Positions 39,023 to 45,870 of a stretch of 45,870 bases of DNA are shown here, piece by piece (the stretch's first letter is position 1; every line of letters starts with the position of its first letter). A program made the translations under genes and the position numbers. The notes below the pieces were generated by a model. It searched no databases. It was not told where the DNA came from and was given only the letters and a program-made list of their open reading frames with translations. The stretch is from Priapulus caudatus (lineage: Eukaryota > Priapulida > Priapulimorpha > Priapulimorphida > Priapulidae). Location of the stretch: contig NW_014577659.1 in assembly GCF_000485595.1 (NCBI RefSeq), positions 1-45,870 on the forward strand, written 5' to 3'.

Positions 39023-40169
39023 AGTGCAGGCCGTTTATTTCCACGATTCGGGACATTTTTTGCGGAGGGAGAAGGGCGCCTTCTGCTAAACGGCCCTCTT
39101 ATAGAAACGTCGTTGTGCCTATATATATATATATATATATATAAATGAGGGGTTCACTGTTAGTTTAAGTGATGGGGGCGTCGTGTCAAGTAAATGACTG
39201 AAACTGCATGGGAACCTACAAGGAACCCCACTGTTAAATGTTAGTGCTGTTCCTGCCGCCATTACTGATGGTGATTATCATGACCACGGCGACGCTGACG
39301 ATGATAATGATGCTGCTGCTATTGCGGCTGCTGCTGTCTAGAGTGATGTCTAGAGCAGCAACTCTTAAAATGTGCTCTCGCAACACACGAGAGCGAGCAA
39401 TTTGGCATGAAGTCAGTGAACTACACACGCGAACGTAAACAGTATCTGGTTACCGTGTAGACACACGTGACCTGGCACAAATAACGCGGGGGAGAAAGTG
39501 GTCAATTTGGCCAGGAAAACATTTTCCGGCTCTGTACTACGGTTGTTGCGATTTCGTGAGTGCGCTCTTTTTTAACGCTCCGGCACGTATTTTTTTACAC
39601 AAGAGTTATATGTCCATAGCCGTTAATAAAGCAACAAGAGCTTACACGGCAAAGTTTATTGCCACTGCTTGAATCGAGTTGGAAACCGAAGCCTCGTGCT
39701 TTCGGAAAGACTCAATACAAGGTCCATGACACGCGGTGGACAGCGCTTGCGCTAGCATGTCCAATAGTAGTGAGGGCAAATAATTTGTGAAAAAGGACAC
39801 CCTATGGCCCTATGCGGTTGCCACTTCGCCGCAGCTAGCCGCGCTGAATCCAAAACATCCCCACTCCCGCTCCGACCATTCTAAATGCTACGCTTGTATA
39901 CAATCTGTGGTAACGCTTGCAAAGCGGACTCGATTCACTTCATCGTGAGAGTGGTCGCCACCAACTGCTATAGGCTGTTAGTGGACTAACTAGATTAACG
40001 CAGACGCCTCGCTTACTCCAGGCCCCTGCCGTCCATAGCTATCGCATCTGACGTTGCTACTGTCGTCGGCATAAACTGTCTGATTGCAGGAAGTTGATGA
40101 CTATATGTGACACAAATTCAGAATTACACAGCCGGCAGCGTTGCCACAGCAATTGAGCGACTACACATA

Positions 40170-40263
40170 TGCCCTCGCGCACGAACGATCGCACGCACGC
40201 ACTGACGCACGCAAGCAACTGAACACGTACGCGAACACACATGCACGCACGCACGCGCGCACG

Positions 40264-40329
<66 letters not shown>

Positions 40330-40965
40330 ACGAATCCACACAGCACACACACACACACACCACACACACGCACACATGCGGCGCAACGCGACGGCGCACG
40401 CCCAACAGTCACAATCACACACACACGGCGCGCACCACAGCACAGCGCGCGCGCCGGCAGACGCAACACGGGCACACACCGTGCGGGAAGTTGGGCCGCA
40501 CTCCGGTTCGCCTGGCGGGTCGCCTTCCCCTCCAGCCCCAGGCCCACACATCGGCACCCACCACGGCAGGTCCCGGCGCGACTCTCCCCGCCGCGGCCGT
40601 CGCCGGCACGTACCGCGTACACAGCACACAGGTCACACACACAGCCCCTGGTGGCTGCCCGCGTCCCGGGCGGCCGCCTGGCGCAGCGACACTCACACCG
40701 CGCAGCGCGACACACAACTACACCAACACACACCAGCGCACACACACACACACACACACACCACACTAACACACACCGGCCTCTCGGCTGTGCGGCAGGC
40801 CGCCTGAGCCCCCAGACGCCGGTGCCACCGTCTGTCGTGCGCCGCCGCCGCACGCTCCTCACACAGCACGACATAACACACTCGGCACATCATTTTCACC
40901 GCACGTACGCGACGCACAGCACCACAGCGCACACACACATACAGTGGGGCTGGTGGCAGGCCGAC
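40170..40965 (+). repeat. AC-rich microsatellite tract with GC-rich insertions, right arm
   Basis: (CA)n and ACGC runs with interspersed GC-rich pieces (about 40.48-40.68 kb) that have no counterpart in the shorter left tract. It continues into TTATCCTTA near 40.97 kb, matching the left arm at about 35.96 kb. Confidence 0.85.
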
Positions 40966-42289
40966 GTTATCCTTAGATCATCCAAAATAACTGGTGTTGT
41001 TGTTCCTGAAGGCCAGTGTAGCAAGATGAGAGCGAATGAGGACAGTTGAAGGCAGTAGGTGAATAGAGGCCCGGGGGAGTGTACCGCTGCGAATGTACCT
41101 GTGGTCGCAGTGAGTGCCAGTAGAGGGGCCAGCATGGGCCCTGTCTACCTCATCAGTATTATCTGGATCCGGTCCTTGTTGCTGGGAGACGGGCTAAAGG
41201 CGCGGCCCCCACTACGAAGGCCGCGACCGCTTGGGCCGGGCCTCGTCCCTTGAGAGGGTGACCGGTTCCCGCTAGGCAGGGACCGCGGACTCGCGCTCAC
41301 CTCCGGCCAATAGGGGGTGGCCTCTCGCTCGCGCGAAATGTCGCCGCGATGCCAGTGGCCCCCTTATTATGCCGACATCGCTGCCCCGCTAAGAGCGCGC
41401 GTCCCCGCTGGCCTCGGTGCTCGCCGCGGCCTATGCTTTGACGTCTGCGGCCCGCGGCAAAGTTGGGCCCCGGCGTACCGGTGGCCTTGGCGTTCCCGCC
41501 CGGGTCGGGTGGTGATTCTGACACTCGTCGAGGCTCCAGCCGTTCGCTCGTGTGGTGATGGGTGCCTCGCCCGGGCCTGGGGTCGCTGGCCCAGTAGCGG
41601 GGAACACGACCTAGACTAACCGCTGAACACCTACTAATTAAGCCTAGCACGCTACTCACTACGTACTATAGCTATGGGCACTAACGTAGTCCGGGGCTCG
41701 TTGCCTGCGCTGTTAATCCTCGACAGCATAGCAGACCGTAGCACGCGCGCGGCGGATCAATCGCCTGGCCGCTCCGCTGAAGTCATTCGCTTGGCAAGCC
41801 CTATATAGAGTGTGGCGAAATTCCAACATGAACGCGCGGCGGCGTTTTTCACGAGGCGGGGTATGCAGTGTCGATGCTGGGGTGATAGCGGGCGTGGCAG
41901 GCTCGGATCGCCAGCAATCATGCTCTCATCTTGCTATCACATTGCTTCGGGTCAAAATTACCTCTGCCATTGCAGTAATTGCTGTCGGGTCATCGATCAT
42001 GATTGGGGAGCCGGTCAGCTGCAAGGAGGAAATAGGCATTTTGCGAGGTGGCATATTGTGATGCCAAGAGCCAGAACCTGAAAAATGGAAATTGTGGCAC
42101 ACTATATTACTTCGGCTACTGTCATGAACCGATAGTACTACACCTAGTGGACTTTTATCAGGCATAGGCCCTAAGTAAACGATTACTTAAGTAAGCATAC
42201 TGGCAGTGATGTGTACAGTCACTGCATACGTCAGCCGACGATTTTTGAGTATCGCTGGATGTTATGTCATGTGTTCCTCCACGGCCTCA

Positions 42290-42411
42290 GGCAATCCGGT
42301 CAGGCCCTTGCGCGCGGGCCACCTAAGAAGTGGCGGGCTCGGGTGATAATCCGAAAAGAGCATAAAAAATGCCAGGAAGCGCAAGGGCTGTAGTCATCAG
42401 TGACTATAGAG
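42290..42411 (+). pseudogene. Damaged copy of pseudokinase exon 1 in the inverted arm
   Basis: The plus strand repeats the 34898-34996 exon sequence and its donor (TAGAG|gtaag), with extra bases that disrupt the frame. It lies at the expected place in the inverted copy. Confidence 0.85.
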
Positions 42412-43574
42412 GTAAGCAACTTCCTAGTAGATTTGGTAGCAACGTTGTAGGCCAGGGGATGGGCAGTGGAAAATAACACATTATACTAACTCTGGGTGAT
42501 TTGTGAGGCGGCTGGTGTCCATGCGGTGTAGTAAGTGAAACTGCACCTTGTGAATATAGTGACATGATCGCATGTGTTGCTTAACTTGGGTGATCAGTCC
42601 TCATGCGACTAATCAATGCACGAGCAACCACCCAAGTAGTCTGCTGTCATTGAATATTATTTCATTGAACTCAGTCGCGCTAGTAAACTTGTACCATGGA
42701 TGTGTAACTAGACAGTTGCTTGTTTTGATGTTACTAGCCCTGGACATGTGAGGTCGTTTGTAATAAGATATGCCACTAAAAGACGCAGCGCGATAGATTA
42801 TAAGGATGATTTAATTGGCCTCTCGATCTAAAAGAGTAAAATAAGTAAATGTGTGACACGTCATTGCACGTGGGAACCATTTGCATGGTGTCAACCATAA
42901 TTATTTGGTTCGTTGACAAAACAAATGCAGTCGGAATTACAATTGTATGTCTTGTTAAGTGCAGCGAGCGATAGCTCGTGGGTGTATTTAACCCGTCATC
43001 CACCGCCTGCATTGCAGCTGCTGCCCAACGGCCTCCCCTACTGGCTCCGCTGATTTCGAGATCTGATTTTAGACACCAAAATACATTCAGAGACTGGATC
43101 CAAGCTGAAACTCACTGTTCGTTTCAGCCGTGGATAATGCCTGCTCAATCAAGTACGCCGGTCTATTAAAAAACAGCGAGAGTGCACTTTCTCTGTATTC
43201 GTCGTCGCCGTCGGCAGCCAGCGCGCCCGGCCCAGTCTCTCCGCTCTGCGCCTGACAGCCTCACGGCGGGCCCTCAGAACCAAGGGCTCACAACGCCTGT
43301 CTTAAATGCAATGCCGTGTGTCTCTCGGCCTGCTTGAGTAGCTCATGAGGCAAAGCGCGATCAGTGGCGGTAGAACACCCACACACACATGGCCTTGCGA
43401 TCTTTTCCTGCGGTAGCGCCCTGCATTGCCATCGGCTTGCAGCCCAACAACGTGGCGGTGGCGCCCTCAGCTTTGCCTCGCTCGGAGCCCAACGATGCGT
43501 GGCGCAGCGCCTCATTGCCTCGGCTTGGAGCCCAACGACGTGGGCAGTGGCGCCCCGCCTGTTTAGAGCCACAA

Positions 43575-44799
43575 AGCCGTCCCTGGCGGCGGCCGGACTG
43601 CGCGAGGTAATCAGGCAAGTGCGTCGCGGCGCCGCGCACGCCGAGGTCGCCGCCGAGCTGTCGGGCGGTGTTCTGGCTGGCGCGCGGCGCAGCGGTAGCG
43701 AAGCAGTACTCGCGCGTGCACATGTACGAGCCGCCTTCTTCACAGCGGCGTCGCTGCCCCTCGCGGGGGCCGGCGCGGTTGCTCGCGGGCCGCGCGTGCC
43801 GCGTCGTCCACCAGTCGCAGTCCCACTCCCAACGTTACCGACGACAGTTGTGTCAGGCCGTACGCGTTGGTCGGGTATGCGGCGACGGCGCCGTGCCCGC
43901 ATGGCCGTCCTCGCCGGAGTCGTGCTGCGGGAAACTCGCCCTGCAGGTGTTCGCCCGACTCTCGCCACGAGGCCATGAAACGCGTTGCCCACGGGTAGAG
44001 CCGGCTCTGCGCGGACCCCGGCGGCACACGCCAGTCCTCGCCCACTCGGCCTTCACCCGGTCGGCAGCGCCGTTTGCCTGCCGCACGCGCAGTAGCTCTG
44101 CGCGTCGCACCAGCGGACAGGTGCCGCGCGGGGTGGTCCATGCGGCGGCGCACATCCGAGTCGGGGCCCTCCCGGATGCGCCAGTCGGCGCCTTGACGGG
44201 CAGCCACCAGGGGGCGGCGGGCGACGGCCCTGCGTGATGTGGCTCTGACCGCCTCCGATGATGAGCGGCACTCGACGTACGAACGAGTCGCCGAACGTGC
44301 TCGGGCGTCGTGCGTGGCGGGTCGCGGCGACGAAGCGCGCGGAACTCGGCGTTGCTCGTCTCGTTCGCGTCGAGCAGTAGAACGCGTCGACGGTGAGCGG
44401 CGTGCGGGGTCCCTCACCGTGCCTGCGGGAAGTGTGGCGCGTCGGTGCCATCGTGAACGTGCGCCACCCTCTATGGCGCACCATGCGGTTTGGTGCGCGG
44501 TACGTCGTGTACAGGTCGTCGGCTGGCGCTTTGCCTGGCGGCGGCAGCACAGCGACGCGTCTGCCGCGCAGTGTCGTCACGGTCTGTCGCTGTTTCGTTG
44601 CCGCACCGCAATCCGCACTCGAGTCGCCGCTCCGCTCGCGCCGTCTGTCGCTCGCGCAACCCTTACTGTCATGCACACCTCCGACTCCCCGTACATGATT
44701 CCGCTGAGCAGCGCAGTCCGTGAAACCGACGACCACAACCCAAGAATATAGAGAGGAGGCCACGATAAACACAGGGGGTCGGTCCGTGGAGGCGGCCAT
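43575..44799 (-). pseudogene. Frameshifted SUMF1 copy in the inverted arm
   Basis: Minus-strand copy of 32708-33880. The start region (MAAST) and strings such as AESCTG, RMVR, GDSFV, CTREYCF and NTARQLGG survive in shifting frames, but many single-base insertions and deletions break the frame and the stop codon region is altered. As written it cannot encode FGE. Whether it is a true pseudogene or a mis-sequenced copy of the intact gene is unresolved; the latter is favoured. Confidence 0.9.
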
Positions 44800-45870
44800 G
44801 TTTACCAGTAAGGGCAGCCAATTGATAACTCATAATTATGTAGCGGATTTTTATGTTATCTTTGCGCTATAAATGTAGGCATGGGCATGAAATTTACCCA
44901 TTCCTTCTGAAGCAAGTATTTATATGTGAGCTTTATAGAAATTAACCCCCGTTTCGATATTTGTTGTAATCGCGTTAACTGTACTGTCCACTGCACCTGC
45001 CTGGAAGAAACGCCAAGATTTATAACATGTTTACCATAGTCTACAGTCAATCGCGGTCAGAATGCGTTCAGCAGTGCATGGGGAATGGGATTAAAGCACC
45101 AGTAATGATAAAATGTAGTTTTCGCTGGGCAGCCAATTTTCATCCGGACGCTTCGTTATGCTTTTGAAGCGAGTATCGCGTTTTTACTTGATGGAAGCAC
45201 GTCTAAATATTACAGCTGGTACCAACGTGCTGGTAGCACATATACAGGTCCTTCGTAGACTGACACGCCTCGAATATATCGATAGCCGACAAGCGCGTAT
45301 GCGCAGTGTTAGTAGCTGCGGTGGAGACGGCGGTAACGTCCTGGGCCAGTCCTAGGGCGCGCGCGCGGAGAAGCCGCTGGTGAAGTAAGTGAGTAGATAT
45401 GTCAGGGTAGGTAAGGCACAAGCCGTGGTGTGGTGGTGGGCTGTGAATCAATCGCTGTGGTGTGTTAACCGCCATCCGGCCACACACAAACGCTGCAGGT
45501 CTGTCAGGAAATGGAGGCGTTGTTCTTCACTTCCCGAACAAGCATTAGCTCTGTAAGTTTGTGATCGCTGTTGCCATTGGGTGTAATGTATTGTTCATCG
45601 ATCGAAATGGTTTTTACCGAGCAGGTTTCATGGCAATTATTAGGGACATCGGCATCGATAATCTGTCAGTCGAACAAGAAGAATATGATGCTACAGGAAA
45701 AATGCAAGGTATCTTATGTTTCGACATGTATAAGAATAACAAGCCAACATAGAAAAATCAAAACGTTCGTTTTGGTAATGACGTCGTGTGAAATATTAAA
45801 TAATAACGGGTTACAACCCGTTTTGTACGTGCGGCCGGCGTGCGCCAAGAGCTAATCGCGACTCAGAACA

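Larger units (their letters stand above)
36376..40169. other. Spacer between inverted arms; no gene seen
   Basis: The two halves of this 3.8-kb segment do not match each other by eye, so the palindrome does not close to its centre. It contains CA runs (37222-37316, 38829-39020), an AT run (39119-39141), a GCT-rich patch near 39.3 kb and one terminal-inverted-repeat element (37818-38129). No credible coding exon was recognised. Confidence 0.6.
41130..45870 (-). repeat. Inverted, indel-ridden copy of about 31.7-35.9 kb
   Basis: Read on the minus strand, this stretch follows the left arm from about 35.87 kb back to about 31.71 kb in order. It includes the AT-rich block near 35.55 kb, exon 1, the SUMF1 gene, its flanks, and the segment at the window end that matches 31.7-31.8 kb. 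A sampled 225-bp piece (around 44.3-44.5 kb) shows roughly ten inserted, five deleted and three or four substituted bases. The AC-rich tract at about 40.3-40.97 kb matches the GT-rich tract at 35.95-36.35 kb, so the arm may start earlier. The insertion-led error profile suggests unpolished long-read sequence. Confidence 0.93.

Noticed and set aside
40057-41049. Frames up to 302 codons on both strands
   Set aside because: They cover the CA-rich tract of the low-quality inverted arm; composition is Thr/His or Cys/Val repeat with no recognisable domain.
43288-44799. A second, functional SUMF1 or SUMF2 paralogue
   Set aside because: Its sequence tracks the intact copy base by base between indels, including the flanks, so it is the same locus sequence in inverted and damaged form, not a diverged paralogue.

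Overview
This is animal nuclear DNA, most likely from a marine invertebrate. It carries a multi-exon gene with GT-AG introns, long AT-rich introns full of micro- and minisatellites, hairpin MITE-like elements and CA/GT tracts. The phylum cannot be fixed from the sequence alone.

Two real genes can be read. The main one lies on the minus strand, from about 35.0 kb down to 11.2 kb. Twenty-one exons join with matching phases at every junction into 1508 codons plus a stop, open at the 5' end. The N-terminal ~1100 residues are a disordered scaffold with many proline-rich and tyrosine motifs. The last ~340 residues form a degenerate kinase fold with a helical C-terminal extension. This architecture and several motifs point to the PEAK1/PRAG1 (Pragmin, NKF3) family of scaffold pseudokinases. 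Nested inside its 4.1-kb first visible intron, on the plus strand, is an intronless 390-codon gene (32708-33880). It is a clear orthologue of SUMF1, the ER formylglycine-generating enzyme that activates sulfatases. All catalytic cysteines are present, and the protein ends in an RDEL retrieval signal.

From about 41.1 kb to the right end the window repeats about 31.7-35.9 kb in inverted orientation. This second copy is full of small insertions and deletions. It carries a shattered SUMF1 copy (43.6-44.8 kb) and a damaged copy of the first visible exon of the pseudokinase gene (42.3-42.4 kb). Insertions outnumber deletions, which outnumber substitutions. That pattern looks more like uncorrected long-read sequence than biological decay, so the right arm is best treated as a probable assembly artefact until checked. 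A 3.8-kb non-palindromic segment (about 36.4-40.2 kb) separates the arms.

Layout: 1-10.97 kb is gene-free, with several hairpin or terminal-inverted-repeat elements, one degraded mobile-element protein fragment and simple repeats. 10.97-11.2 kb is a C-rich tract just downstream of the pseudokinase stop. 11.2-35.0 kb is the pseudokinase gene with the nested SUMF1. 35.0-36.4 kb is sequence of unknown nature plus a GT-rich tract. 36.4-40.2 kb is gene-free. 40.2-45.87 kb is the inverted noisy copy. No tRNA, rRNA or CRISPR was found. The two genes are not functionally linked by anything visible here; their association is positional nesting.
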